DNA from: Mauremys mutica
Taxonomy: Eukaryota; Chordata; Testudines; Geoemydidae
Assembly: GCF_020497125.1 (NCBI RefSeq)
Contig: NC_059075.1
Span: 66,669,321 to 66,733,320 of the forward strand
Length of the DNA: 64,000 nt
Reading direction: 5' to 3'
The notes beneath the pieces were generated by a model. The model was not told where the DNA came from, ran no database searches, and was given only the letters and a program-made list of their open reading frames with translations. Below, in pieces: positions 11,517-23,194 of the stretch; position 1 is the stretch's first letter; each line of letters starts with the position of its first letter. A program made the position numbers and the translations under genes.

Positions 11517-14286
11517 TGGAGGAGCAGGAAATGGAATATGTGGTGGCAAGAGAGTAAAATGGGACAGGAGAGGGTGTGGGGAGCAGGAGGAATCAGAGTG
11601 GGACATGCAGAGCTGGCAAGGCATGGGGGATGTGATGGGTTTGCAAACGTAAGGAAGCAGTTGGGGGCTGAAGAAGCATGAGGGTGAATGCTACATTGGG
11701 GAACATAGGAGGGTGGAGGACTGGGAGCTCAGGAGGAGTATAGGGGTGCTGGACAGTTTCAGGAGGTTGGGGAACATGAGAATGAAGGGAACTCACAGGG
11801 AACACAGTGGTGGGAAGGGCGACTTTCTGCCAGATTCCCTTTGGGATGTAGGAATGCTGAGCACCCTGCCCTCACCCACCCCTCCCAAGCCATGGATTCC
11901 TGACCCCACGGAGAGCTTCATGCAGGTGCCTTCCATGTTGGCCCAAGGGAGAGAATGATTGGCCTCTCCTGGGGCTCATAATGAAAGATGTAGGAGGGTG
12001 AAGTCTCTGCTTATCCAGCTGTGCAAACGGTTGCTCATTTAAACAGTAAAGGTCATTACAAGTGATTCTAATCTTGCTGAGTGACAAATAAAACCGGCTC
12101 TGATCAACATTTTGGTCACTTGATGACCTTCAAGAGGTGGTGCTAGGGAGTCACAGACAGACAAGAAAGACACCACTGAGGATATGAATGTTGGTAGGGA
12201 AAAAATCGTGTAAAATGAGTGGGAGTGAAAGAAGGGGACTTAGGGTTACCAGGCAACAAGCACTGGTAAAGAATAACATGAAAGGACAGTGGGGAGGAAG
12301 CCCTCCAATCAGTTGGCTGCCTGGGTAATTAGGTGCCTGAGAAAGCGATGGAATTAACATATTAACATTCCATAGAAGGTTAAGAAATCTGTTTGAAGTA
12401 TGTAGAAGGTTCTGAAGAACAGAGAAATTATTTGAACAAAGGGGCACAGTTGAGATGAAAATTATGCATTAAAAGAAAATATCTTACCTTAGCCATTAAT
12501 AATACCTTTGATTATTCAAATGGAAAGAAACATAAATCGTTCATTTGCTTTCCACCACTGCTGCTGTTTCTTTAATTTTGCACTTTCATTCATCTTGAAC
12601 AATGAAACTAGGCTTTTCATTTTCACTTTCTGCATCCAGTCCAGCTTGCTGGGTTTTGTTCATGCCAGTTGAATTAGGTTATCAGTTCTGTGCTGCTGAG
12701 GAAGGCTTGAAACCAAACAAAAATGCTGTTTTTACTGAAATTAAAGAAATGAAAAAATCTATTTCTATTTCTCAAAATTGGGAAGTCCTTATTCAGTCAT
12801 AACACTCATTCCAAGTGTTTTGCCTGAGTAAGAACAGCATAAAACCCCAGGACTTCACAATTTGATCCTGAAAGGTTTTCTAAAGCCTTGCTCAAAAATT
12901 AAAATGGGGGCCTATTTGACACTCTCCTGTAAATGGCTAGATTTTTAGTGAGTCTGCAGATACTTTTATCATCACTATTTTTTTCAGTGTGGCAACTGCA
13001 ATAAATGTGCAATACACATAAGCGCTGGTAAAAGACTGCTTTTTATCTCCCTGGTCCCAGTTACCTGATGTGGGGTCACAGTTACAAAAGGTTACTGCTT
13101 CCTGCCATAGAACAGGAATCTGGCTCCACTGATGCCAGTGGCTACTGGTGATCTTTTTTAAAATCAAATGCAAATAAAACATAATATCAATCAAAACCAA
13201 AGCCTACAAACTAATCCAGCCAATTGATAAACCACAGAGGGAGTCAAGTAGGGCAGAGGTCAGTCAATGACTCCCCCCGATGACAGAGGAGAGGATTATT
13301 TTGCCTCTTATTGGGCATCTGTCAGTCACTACTATGTCTGAATCTCCATGGCTTTCTGATCACATGGTCATTCTTGTTCACTGAACAGTTCCTTCTGTGC
13401 CACCGAGATGGAGCCACCAGCTGGAGCCTGTATATGTTTTTCTTTATTAATAACTGGGTGGGCTTTTGTGTTTCTTCTACCAATGCTGCAGCACTGTCAG
13501 TAGCATTCCGGATGTCCTCAAGAAGCATACCTCTAGTGACCTCCCTGCTTTTGTTTATCTGCTGTTCCTCCTTTGGGATTGAACCCCAAGTGTGGTTATA
13601 ATGTATGACCTTGGGGCATATAGAATAGCTATTACTTTCTGTTTAGAAGCCAACATTCTCTCCCGCTTGCTATGGAGGTACCTGTTTGGCATTCTTATAA
13701 TAATTCTTCTCTTTTTTCTTCCTCGTATAGAACTATATTGCAAGTCTTTTTTCAGGAAGCTTGTTAGATGTTGGCAAGATTTTGTCCTTCTTCCCATGAA
13801 TTTGTGAACTGATGACTCTAATAAAGCATTGTGAGGGTGTGATGATACTCTAACAGTGCCAGGCAAGGAGCCCTTTAATGCCCAAAGCGTTTTCCCCCCT
13901 CAAGTTTTTGCAGTTTGTACTCCAACACTGTTAGCAATGTTGGGAACTCTAGTCTGGACAGGTCATCAGCTGCAGTCAACACTGTAATTACCATACCAAT
14001 TAGTTCTTCTCTGCTCTAGTAAGAAAAGAATGACACAAACCAGGTCATTCTTTTCTGTAGTCAATGCATATCTTTAGCTTTAGTTATGAAAACTATATGC
14101 ATGGACAACAGCCTAACTGAAGGGAATGCTCTAAGGAAGATATAAGCCAGTTCACAGTTTAGGGTTTTAAAAGAAAATAACGCTCCAGCTCCATTTTTAT
14201 GACACTGTTTATGAGCACAAAATTCCCTGCACAACCCATGTTTATGTATACAGCATACATAGTGTATGTAAATGACAGACTGTCTG

Positions 14287-14455
14287 TAACTTGAAGTCTT
14301 TAAATTATAATTTGAGGACTTTGGTAACTCAGCCAGAGGCTAGGGGTCTATTACAGGAATGGGTGGATGAGGTTCTGAGGCCTGCAATGTGCAGCAGATC
14401 AGATTAGATGATCATGATGGTCCCTTCTGACCTTAAATTCTATCAGTCTATCAAT
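14287..14455 (+). repeat. Dispersed repeat, copy 1 (SINE/LINE tail type)
   Basis: It shares TAACTTGAAGTCTTTAAAT, then GGTAACTCAGCCAGAGG, then a tail like CCTTCTGACCTTAAA, with 55377-55531. The tail ends in TCTAT repeats as CR1-mobilised retroposons do. I do not know the family name. Confidence 0.6.
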
Positions 14456-14944
14456 ATAATTATTGGACTTTGCACCACAGCTAGCGTCAGGTTGAGTGGC
14501 TGCAGTAATTATTCGGAAAAGGGATGAACATTTGGCAAATTAAATAGATGTGAGGTTCAGAACTCAAAAGACATACGGTATTTGTGGCCTGGTATAGACT
14601 CAGGGCACAAATACAGTGTGCACTTCTGAAGCAGCTTTCATCTAAGGATCTCAACATGCTTTACAGATATTATCCGGTTAAGGCCCACAGTGTCTTTGGG
14701 AGGGAAGATGACTTTGGGGATTTCCAATGGTAAACACAGAGCTTTTCACTTAGCTCACTGGTTCAAATCCATTGACAGTGACGAAAAGTAAGAGAACATT
14801 CTGCATGTTAGATGCTGGGGAGCTGGGTCTTGGAGTAGGGAATGGCATTACAGAACATAACGGCTCTGAAGGAACTTTATTGAACATTTGTATTACCTTT
14901 CATATGCACGTTGTATGAACCAGTGCTTAGATATCAAGATTAAA

Positions 14945-15150
14945 AGCAGCAAAGAGTCCTGTGGCACCTTATAGACTAACAGACGTTTTGGAGCATGAGC
15001 ATTCATGGGTGAATGTCATGCATCCAACGAAGTGGGCATTCACCCACGAAAGCTCATGCTCCAAAACGTCTGTTAGTCTATAAGGTGCCACAGGATTCTT
15101 TGCTGCTTTTACAGATCCAGACTAACACGGCTACCCCTCTGATACTTGAC
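14945..15150. mobile_element. Fold-back retroposon with 12 bp target duplication
   Basis: Two arms are inverted copies: TGGCACCTTATAGACTAACA on the left and its complement at about 15067-15092. The spacer is short. The outer right end reads CAGACTAACACGGCTACCCC. A perfect 12 bp duplication, ATCAAGATTAAA, flanks it (14933-14944 and 15151-15162). Copies at 34168 and 46527 share the arm sequence. A target duplication of this length points to target-primed reverse transcription. The inverted arms would suit a Penelope-like element, but that name is an inference. Confidence 0.7.
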
Positions 15151-15444
15151 ATCAAGATTAAAGGCACTCCAGAAATATTAAGATGGATAGAACTAGTTTT
15201 AATCATTAATGTTTAATGGAGTTTATGTAATGATCATTGTACATTGTATTATTATTCGTACATAGTATGATGTTGCAAAGAGATGAAAAGGTCAGGCTGC
15301 TATATATATGAAGTATATTGAATTGTGTGTTAGATCAGATGTCAGGACTCAGGAGTACAGAAGAGAGAATAGCACCTCTATGTTGACACTACAGTGCTCT
15401 GAAATCCTTTGGGATGGAATGGGCTATAGAAATGTGAGACCACT

Positions 15445-16572
15445 TGTGACGGGTTTGGTCACAGAGACTCCCTTGGGACTGTCACCTGATGTGCTGAAAG
15501 TATCTCTGAGCCTGTTTTCCCTATCAGCTTGGGACTCCAAAACCCTGTCTTGTGGACCCAGACATGCAACGCAGACCCAGGGTCTGAACCATGTCCCCAA
15601 AGCTGCAGGCTTTAACTGAAAACCACTCAGCAGGTACTCCTGTCTCCAGCACCCAGACACCCAGCTCCCAATGGGATCCAAACCCCAAATAAATCCATTT
15701 TACTCTGTATAAAGCTTATACAGGGTAAACTCATAAATTGTCTGCCCTTTATAACACTGATAGTGAGAGATGCACAGCTGTTTGCTCCCCCAGGTATTAA
15801 TCACTTACTCTGGGTTCAATAATAAACAAGTGATTTTATTAAGAATAAAAAGTAGGATTTAAGTGGTTCCAAGTAATAACAGACAGAACAAAGTAAGTCA
15901 CCAAGTAAAATAAAACAAAACATGCAAGTCTAAACCTAATACATTTGGAAACTGAATAGAGGTAAATCTCACCCTCAGAGATGTTGCAATAAGCTTCTTT
16001 CACAGACTAGACTCCTTTCCAGTCTGGGCCCAGTCCTTTCTCCTGGTACAGTTCTTGTTAGTTCCAGCTGAGGTGGTAACTCAGGGATTTCTCATGACTG
16101 CAGCCCCCATTGTTCTGCGTCACCCCCTTTTATATCTTTGGCCCAAGGCAGGAATCCTTGGTCTCTCTGTGTTCCCACCCTTCCTTCTAAATGGAATAGC
16201 ACCAGGTTTAAGATGGATTCCAGTATCATGTGACATGTTCACATGTCCTGTGAGACTTCATTATCCACTTCACATACACAGGAAGGCTTGCAGGTAAAGA
16301 GAGCCATCCTAGTGAATGGGTGCCATCAAGATTCTAAACCACCATTAATGGCCCACACTTTGCATAATTAAAGTAGGACCTCAGAGTTAACGTCATATTT
16401 CTAGTTTCAGATACAAGAATGATACAGACATACAAATAGGATGAACACACTTAATAGATTATAAGCTTTGTAATGATACCTTACAAGAGACCCTTTGCAT
16501 AAAACATTCCAGTTTACATTATATTCACACTCATAAGCATATTTCCATAAACATATGGAGTGCAATGTCACA
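15445..16572 (-). mobile_element. Large LTR-like repeat (1128 bp)
   Basis: It begins TGTGACGGGTTTGGTCACAG and ends GCAATGTCACA, so the ends are TG...CA with a short inverted match. The flanking 5 bp are CCACT and CCATT. Minus-strand TATA-like and AATAAA-like words near 15700-15850 suggest minus orientation. No coding region is attached, so it is a solo LTR of an unassigned ERV-like family. Confidence 0.5.
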
Positions 16573-17640
16573 CCATTGTCATATACCCTGAAAATATTCT
16601 GCATTTAAAATAAATTATGGTTAAAGAAAAAGAACATTCAAGCAGCAATACTATCATTTTGTTTTAATGCTACGTCTGACAGATTCACAAAGGCCAGTGT
16701 GAAAGCAGACACTGGGCCTGTAAGTCAAGCCTTTCTATCTGGCTTTTTTCAGTGATGTGCTTTTGAATCTTTTCCCTGCATTGCCCAGCATTTTTTCAGA
16801 GTTACTTGGTGTTACCTCAGTGTGTACTTTGTTCTGTGGTTTCATATTGTTCTGAAGCCAGAAGAATTTCAAAGAATTCTCCTAGCACCATTTACTGTAA
16901 ACCCAGTAGCAACTCACTCATATTTCATAAGTAATTCAAGCCTTGCAGTTCTGCATTAGTGTAGGGAGTGTACTCTCTGTGCATACACTTTAGAATTGTG
17001 CTTGTGGGTGACTGGTAATGGGAGATGGAGCTTCTTGCTATGTGGGTGCCAGTTCAAATACAGCACATGGGGGTAGTGTCCAAAAGGTTGTTATGATCTG
17101 ATAGCTTTTCAGCAGCCTCTGAAATGAGTTGAGAGTTGTCTAGTGCTTAATGGCAGGTGTATACACAAAAAACTACCACCTGACTGACATTAATTGGCTT
17201 CCTTGCTGTGCGTGTCAGTAGACTGCCCAAGGATCTACATGGGCCATGAAGCCAAAGTTCCCTTTTGTCCTAGAGGTGGTCCTTTCAAGTCAGAGTTTAG
17301 GTACATCTGCTAAACAGCTGAAGTGAGGCTTGCACTGCCACTGCTCATGCTGTACCTATTCTGTGGGTAGAGGACTGCAGTCTCCAGAGCTATCAAACCT
17401 TTTATATACTGAGCTGTTTAGAGCAGGCACTGTCTTTTTTATTATATGTGTGTACAGTGCCTAGCACAATGGTGTTCTGATTCCCGGCTGGGATTGCTAG
17501 GAACTAACATAATAGAAAAAAACAATAATAATTGTACCAGGAACAAAAATCATTAAATAACATGCAAATAACAGCACCATGAAGAGTGCCAGTTTTTATC
17601 TAGTTATTTATTTAGATTTTAAAAAATACAAAAAGATATC
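16573..17640. other. Intergenic stretch
   Basis: No gene is seen. At about 17411-17520 there is an ancient LINE/SINE tail (GGCACTGTCTTTTTTATTA, then GTACAGTGCCTAGCACAATGG). It is related to the ones at 31222-31320 (inverse) and 41490-41570. Confidence 0.45.
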
Positions 17641-17649
17641 TGTCTTTTT

Positions 17650-18117
17650 TATTATTCTAGGTATCAGGAATCAGGGCTTGCTGCCCTTCCAAGAGTACAC
17701 CAGGATTCTAGCGGTAGTTGATCTCCTGATGAAGATGGCACATTTTATACCATGTCGCGGCCTCCCCACTGCCCAGGAAATAGCCTGTCTATTCAAAGAC
17801 TACATCTTTCACCTTCATGGGTTGCCCACAAGCATAGTATCCAGCTGGGAGTCCCCGTTCATTTCTTGCTTTTTGTGGGAATTTCTGCATCTTTTTGGCA
17901 TCGAACCTCGTACCTCAACTGTTGAGTGAGTCAATCAAGTCCTGAAGCAGGACCTACGCTGCTTACTAAACTACCAAGACGATTTCCTGGAACTCATTCC
18001 CCACACTGAATTCACCTACAACTCCACACATGCCCTGAATCAACAGACCCTTTTCTTCACGAATTATGGGCTCCACTCTTGGTATCACCTCAAAATCTTC
18101 CTCAACATTCACCAAGT
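17650..18117 (+). pseudogene. Ty3/Gypsy integrase core, decayed
   Basis: The frame at 17579-17929 reads AVVDLLMKMAHFIPCRGLPT, which fits the first catalytic Asp region of a chromovirus integrase. HLHGLPTSIVSSWESPF follows, where the usual second Asp is replaced by Ser. After a stop, VNQVLKQDLRCLLNYQDDF and EFTYNSTHA continue the same domain. So the reading is intact enough to recognise but carries stops and a lost catalytic residue. It is followed downstream by a chromodomain, which fixes the lineage. Confidence 0.75.
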
Positions 18118-18246
18118 GCACAGGGCTGCTGGAACAAATTTTACAGTGGGGGTGCTGAGAGCAATTGACTCAAGCTGTAAACTCTGTATATAATGGAAAC
18201 CACTTCAAGCCAGGGGGTGCAGAAGCACGCCTAGTTCCAGCACCTA
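18118..18246. repeat. Short repeat inserted in the Gypsy relic
   Basis: The stretch AGGGCTGCTGGAACAA to CCTAGTTCCAGCACCTAGG interrupts the pol reading between the integrase core and its C-terminus. Its ends are partly inverted copies (GCTGGAAC / GTTCCAGC), as in a small DNA element. Confidence 0.5.
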
Positions 18247-18825
18247 GGCAAGTGCATCAAGGACTTAAGCATCAGTTAGAAGAGGCTAAGACAACATACA
18301 AATGCCATGCTGACACTCACCATCATACGACCCCCAACTTCATAGTAAATGACAAGGTTTGGCTTGTGCATCCCTGAAGCTGGGCCACAAGTACTAAGGC
18401 CATTTGCAATCATAGAACAACATAACTCAGTAATATTTTGATTGCAGCTGCCAGAATCCCTTAAGAGCCACCCTGTGTTCCACATCTCTCTCTTGAAATC
18501 TTTTGTTGAAAATCCCTTCCCACACTGCTCTACTCCTTCCCTGCCGATAACCATGCAGGACCAAGAGGAATACGTGATCCAGCAGATTCTGGACTTCTGC
18601 CGAGTCCAGGGAAGATTCCAATATCTGATTGACTGGGATGGCTATGGCCTGGAGGAGCGGCCAGGGGAACATGTGGAACACGCTCATGTCCTGAACCTCC
18701 TGCTTGCCTTCCATTGGGCCTACCCCAAGAAACCCAGCCCAAGTGCTTCTGGAGAGCAACCCCCAAAGGAGAGAGGTGCTGTCAGGGCCAGACCAGCTAG
18801 GATCAGCTGCTGGCCTACTCCTTGA
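18247..18825 (+). pseudogene. Ty3/Gypsy integrase C-terminus and chromodomain
   Basis: The first segment reads NFIVNDKVWLVHP, the usual GDxVWL-type beta strand. The frame at 18442-18825 then reads SHPVFHISLLKSF and EYVIQQILDFCRVQGRFQYL.DWDGYG. That is the linker and chromodomain of a chromovirus integrase, which binds modified histones to choose insertion sites. Near the end, EERPGEHVEHAHVLN replaces the usual W-containing strand, so the domain is partly degraded. Confidence 0.8.
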
Positions 18826-19440
18826 AAAACATCACTATAGGCAACAAATGAGCCTCACCGCACTGCCTTGGAATTGACAGAATAGCCACAGCACCTCATT
18901 GGCTGTTTGTTTAGCAGCCCTGCTTACAGGCCTGGCACGCACAGGAGATAAATGGCTGCTGAATGTGAACCACACCTACAACTGTGCTTGCCTGGCTCTT
19001 GCTTTCAGCCCTTGCTCCAGCCTACTTCCACTCCTTGGTCCTGCCTAGTTCCTGTCTTGCTCCTGCCTTGTTCTTGAACCTTCTTCTGCTCCACCTACCA
19101 CCTGCACAGGCTTCTGACCTCTGGGTTTGATCCTTGGCTTCACTCTGGCTTATGACTCTGGTTTACCGTCTGTCTATGACATTCGGCTTCTGTGCCTGTG
19201 GTACTGACCCTCAGCTCATTCCTGGACTCCAGGGCCGTCCTTACCCATACGCAAAGTATGCAGCTGCGTAGGGCACCAGGAAATTTGGGGCAGGCCCCGC
19301 TGCTTTCCCCCCACAGAGGCCTGGGGCTGCGTAGGGCACCAAAATAGCTAGGGATGGCACTGCTGGACTCTAACCACCCTGGACCCAGCTCTAACCTGTA
19401 GGTTGAACTCTCATTTTAACCATTAGGCCTGACTGCCTAT
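18826..19440 (+). repeat. 3' region/LTR of the Gypsy relic
   Basis: Downstream of the chromodomain, a GGAGATAAATGGCTGC TATA-like segment is followed by CTTGCTCCTGCC-type repeats, as in a Gypsy LTR leader. A small hAT element has inserted at 19230. The outer boundary is not clear. Confidence 0.45.
19230..19362. mobile_element. 133 bp hAT-type MITE
   Basis: The ends CAGGGCCGTCCTTA and TAGGGATGGCACTG are inverted copies. A perfect 8 bp duplication, CTGGACTC, flanks it (19222-19229, 19363-19370). Confidence 0.8.
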
Positions 19441-19620
19441 GGCCTGGTTGTCTACAGAAATATGATCTAGATTAAATTACTATAATATAGGTGTATATCT
19501 GGTTGAAAGACAGTACTCAGAGAGCAGTTATCAGTCTTAGAATTGAAGGACTGGAAGGGACCTCAAGAAGTCATCTAATCCAGTCCCCTGCACTCATGCA
19601 GGACTAAGTATTATCTAGAC

Positions 19621-19955
19621 CAGGGGTCGGCAACCGGTGGCTCGCGGCTCGCCAGGGTAAGCACCCTGGCGGGCCGGCCCGGTTTGTTTATCTGCCGCGT
19701 CGGTAAGTTCGGCCGATCGCGGCTCCCACTGGCCGCGGTTCGCGGTCCCAGGCCAATGCGGGAGGCAGGAAGCCGCGGCCAGAACATCCCTCGGCTCGCG
19801 CCGCTTCCTGCCTCCTGCATTGGCCTGGGATCGTGAACCGCGGCCAGTGGGAGCCGCGATCGGCCGAACTTGCCGACGCGGCAGATAAACAAACTGGGCC
19901 GGCCCGCCAGGGTGCTTACCCTGGCGAGCCGTGAGCCACTGGTTGCCGACCCCTG
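19621..19955. mobile_element. 335 bp palindromic hAT-type MITE
   Basis: The ends are CAGGGGTCGGCAACC and its complement GGTTGCCGACCCCTG. Nearly the whole element is a long inverted repeat able to fold on itself. A perfect 8 bp duplication, ATCTAGAC, flanks it (19613-19620, 19956-19963). Confidence 0.9.
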
Positions 19956-20532
19956 ATCTAGACCATCCCTGACAGGTGTTTGTCTAACCTCCTCTTAAAA
20001 ATCTCCAATGATGGAGATACCACAATCTCCCTAGGCAATTTATTCCAGTGCTTAAGTACCATGACAGGAAGTTTTTCCTAATGTCCAAACTAAATCGCCC
20101 TTGCTGCAATTTAAGCCCATTGTTTCTTGTCCTATCCTCAGAGGTTTAGGAGAACAATTTTTCTCTCTCCTTGTAACAATCTTTTATGTGCTTGAAAACT
20201 GTTATCATGTCCCCTCTCAGTCTTCTCTTCTCCAACTAAACAAACCCAATTTTTTCAATCTTCTCTCATAAGGTCATGTTTTCTAGACCTTTGAATCATT
20301 TTTGTTGCTCTTTTCTGGACTTTCTCCAATTTGTCTACGTTTTTCCTGCAATGTGGCACCCAGAATCAGTCACAATACTCTATTTGAGGCCTAATCAGTG
20401 CAGAGTAGAGCGGAAGAATTACTTCTCACATCCTGTTTACATCACTCCTGCTAATACATCCCAGAATGATGTTCGGTTTTTTTGCAACAGTGTTACACTG
20501 TTGACTCATATATGGCTTGTGATCCACTATGA

Positions 20533-21220
20533 CAGGGGTAGGCAAACTTTTTGGACCGAGGGCTACATCTGGGTATGGAAATTGTATGGCGAGCCATGAA
20601 TGCTTGCGAAATTGGGGGTTGGGGTGTGGGAGGTGGTGAGGGCTTCGGCTGGGGTTGCGGGCTCTGTGGTGGGTCCAGAAATGAGAAGTTCAGTGTGCAG
20701 GAGGGGGCTCCGGGCTGGGACCAAGGGGCTCAGAGGGCAGGAGGGGGATCAGGGCTGGGGCAGGAGGTTGAGAGGGGGTCAGGGGTGCAGGCTCCGGGCG
20801 GCGCTTACCTCTAGCAGCTCCCAGAAGCAGCGGCCATATCCCCCCTCCGGCTCCTACATGGAGGCGTGGCCAGGTGGCTCTGCGCGCTGCCCCGTCTGCA
20901 GGCGCCGCCCCTGCAGCTCCCATTGGCCATGGTTCCTGGCTAATGGGAGCTGCGGGGGTGGGACTTGGGGTGGGGGCTGCGTGCAGAGCTCCTTGGCCGC
21001 TCCTACGTGTAGGAGCTGGAGGGGGAACTTGCCACTGCTTCCAGGAGCTACGTGGAGCCACGGAACACATGGAGCAGGGCAAGCCCCTGACCCCATTCCC
21101 AGGCTGGAGCGCCAGAGGGGGGCAAGCCCCGGATCCTCCTCCCCAGTGGGAGCTCGAGGGCTGGATTAAAATGTCTGAAGGGCCGAATGTGGCCCCGGGG
21201 CCATAGTTTGCCCACCCTTG
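20533..21220. mobile_element. 688 bp hAT-type non-autonomous element
   Basis: The ends CAGGGGTAGGCAAACT and AGTTTGCCCACCCTTG are inverted copies, flanked by a perfect 8 bp duplication, CACTATGA (20525-20532, 21221-21228). The GC-rich interior gives long open frames on both strands by composition only. No transposase is seen. Confidence 0.85.
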
Positions 21221-21679
21221 CACTATGATCTCCAGATTCCTTTCCACAGTACTCTTTCCTAGGCAGTCATTTTCCATTTTTAAATGTGCAACTGATTGTT
21301 CCTTCCTAAGTGGAGTACTTTGCATTTGTCCTTACTGAATTTCATCCTATTTACTTCAGACTATTTCTCCAGTTTGTCCAGATCCTTTTGAATTTTAATC
21401 CTATCCTGCAAAGCACTTGCAACCCCTCCCAGCATGGTATCATCCACAATTTTTTAAGTGTACTCTCTGCCATTATCTAAATAAGCGATGAAGATATTGA
21501 ATAGAACTGGACCCAGAATTGATCCCTGGGGGACCCCACTCATTATGCCCTTCCAGCTTGACTGTGAACCACTGATAACTACTCTCTGGGAATGTTTTTT
21601 CAACCAGTTATGCAGCCACCTTATAGCAGTTCCATGTAGATTTTATTTCCCTAGTTTGTTTATGGTTCACTGTCAAACT

Positions 21680-21985
21680 GGGAAGACCCACAGGGGTTTG
21701 TCCTGGGTCCAGTATTATTCAATACCTGTATTTCCATTAATGATCTGGATGATGGAGTATACACTTTTAAAATTTACTGGTGACTTCATGCTGGGAGGGG
21801 TTGCAAGCACTTTGGAGCAGAGGATTAGAATTCAAAATCATCTTAATAAATTGCAGAATTGGTCTTCAAATCAGTAAGATGAAATTCAGTAAGGACAAAT
21901 GAAAAGTACTGCAATTAGGAAGGAACAGTCACTTGCACACATACAGAATGGAGAATAACTGGCTAGGTAGCAACAGCTCTCCCTT
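21680..21985 (+). mobile_element. CR1 LINE fragment, sense
   Basis: The sequence GTCCTGGGTCCAGTATTATT, then AATGATCTGGATGATGG, then AAGTACTGCAATTAGG follows the CR1 reverse-transcriptase region. It is truncated at both ends. Confidence 0.75.
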
Positions 21986-22496
21986 GAAAACTAGCTTTGT
22001 CTTTCCCTTTTCATGCTGTCATATTTTATCTTCTTGAAGTACAGGTGGCTACCCTGTTTGTGGCCCAAAGGAACTTACAATGTATCTGTAGCCACCTTCA
22101 TCTTTAAAATGGAGAGGTGGCCCACAAAGGCGACAGATACCAGCTTGCACGGCCATTACAGTGTTGTCAGTTCCCACCATTTTATCCCAAGTGTTGTGAT
22201 GCATAGTGTTTTTCTTAAAGCCCCAGCTCCGGGAATCATGCTGTTATGTCAGAATCCGAGCTTTGTGTTTTGGAAAAAGGATGTTTCTACCCTGTGTGTT
22301 GGTGGTGGCGAGCTTGCAAACATGACCCCTGAGGACTACATACAAGAAAACCAGCAGCAGCAAGCAAACAGTAAGAACCTCGTTTTGTTAATTTTGGAAA
22401 ACCTTGTGATTTGTGAGCCAATCTGTGATTTGTTTTGGATCCTGATTCATGAATGCTCGGGGGTGACAACACTCAGAGCATCCTCTGCCACCCTGG
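21986..22496. other. Flank of the provirus, no gene
   Basis: No coding signal is seen. The segment CTTAAAGCCCCAGCTCC at about 22216 looks like part of a dispersed repeat that I cannot name. An open frame at 22013-22591 runs across the provirus edge and is not a gene. Confidence 0.4.
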
Positions 22497-23102
22497 TGTT
22501 GCCGGCACGCAGCAGCAACAGTGGTTCGTTGCCCGGTGTGCTTCGCTCCAATAAACACACCAAGGTGGAGAAGCAGACAAAGTTTATTTGAGATCTCAAA
22601 GCTCGGTGCTCGGAGGCAGACAAGTCTCAAATCGAGCACCCCCCATACAAGCAGCTCTCTCTCTTTATACATGATTTTAGCTAAGCATCTCTATTACCCC
22701 CCACTACTTACCCCCCCTCTACCCCTCTTCCCCTCACGTTCCCATATAGCAAGTAGCAATTACACTAAGCAGGTTAAATCATACTTGGCAGCAAACAAAT
22801 CATCTCGTTAGTGCTTACTTTTTGAACCTTTATCTTGTCTTACTGTTTGATTTGTTACTCTACCTCCTAAGCCAGGTGCAAGCAGGCCTCATTATCTCCC
22901 GGTGGTACCAGGGTTGAACTAGCTGTTATACATTCCATTCTTTCCATCTGGCCTATGGGGTCGATTACAGTTTAAACATGGCAGCGGTTCGGGCAAGCAT
23001 AAAATAACTTTGGTTCACTCAGGCCTGCTACAGGGAGGCTTTATTGGCACTGTTGTTTTCCACCCTTCTGTTAATACTGGGCCATGTCCAATGCCACCAA
23101 CA
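22497..23102 (-). repeat. Provirus 3' LTR
   Basis: Read on the minus strand, U3 starts TGTTGGTGGCATTGG at 23102. An AATAAA signal lies at about 22580 and the repeat ends CCGGCAACA at 22497. The segment 22651-23102 matches 26647-27146 with about one substitution outside two tandem duplications present only in the right copy. The left edge is inferred from the inverted match of the ends. Confidence 0.75.
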
Positions 23103-23114
23103 ATTCCCTCCTTT
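23103..23114 (-). promoter_or_regulatory. Polypurine tract
   Basis: The minus strand reads AAAGGAGGGAAT directly before the U3 start. This is the plus-strand DNA primer site of a retrovirus, and it confirms which LTR is the 3' one. Confidence 0.8.
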
Positions 23115-23194
23115 GAGAATACTCAACAAACCTTTGGCTGAGTGTTCTCATATACTGTGGACAAAATGTAATTGAGTTCTATGGAGCTGGGGCT

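Larger units (their letters stand above)
9383..14286. other. Intergenic stretch without a recognised gene
   Basis: Apart from the hAT fragment at 10494 and the (GT)n tract, I see no gene. A 68-codon minus-strand frame at 13322-13528 has ordinary residue composition but matches no family I recognise. Confidence 0.5.
19536..21665 (-). mobile_element. Antisense CR1 LINE 3' region carrying two hAT insertions
   Basis: Read on the minus strand, this contains the characteristic CR1 3' block: GACATGATAACAGTTTTC, TTGCAGCAAGGG, ATTAGGAAAAACTTCCTG, and a tail ending GGTCCCTTCCAGTCC. Removing the two inserted elements (19621-19955 and 20533-21220) with one copy of each target duplication restores continuous CR1 sequence. 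The part at 21230-21660 (GATCCCTGGGGGACCCCACT and neighbours) continues in the same orientation but its assignment to CR1 is less certain. Confidence 0.8.

Noticed and set aside
13322..13528. 68-codon minus-strand frame
   Set aside because: Plausible residue use but no family recognised, no splice or promoter context; not enough to call a gene.
20600..21325. Long frames on both strands (189 and 211 codons)
   Set aside because: Within the GC-rich 688 bp hAT element; both strands open by composition.
22013..22591. 192-codon plus-strand frame
   Set aside because: Crosses the provirus edge and antisense LTR; cannot be one gene.
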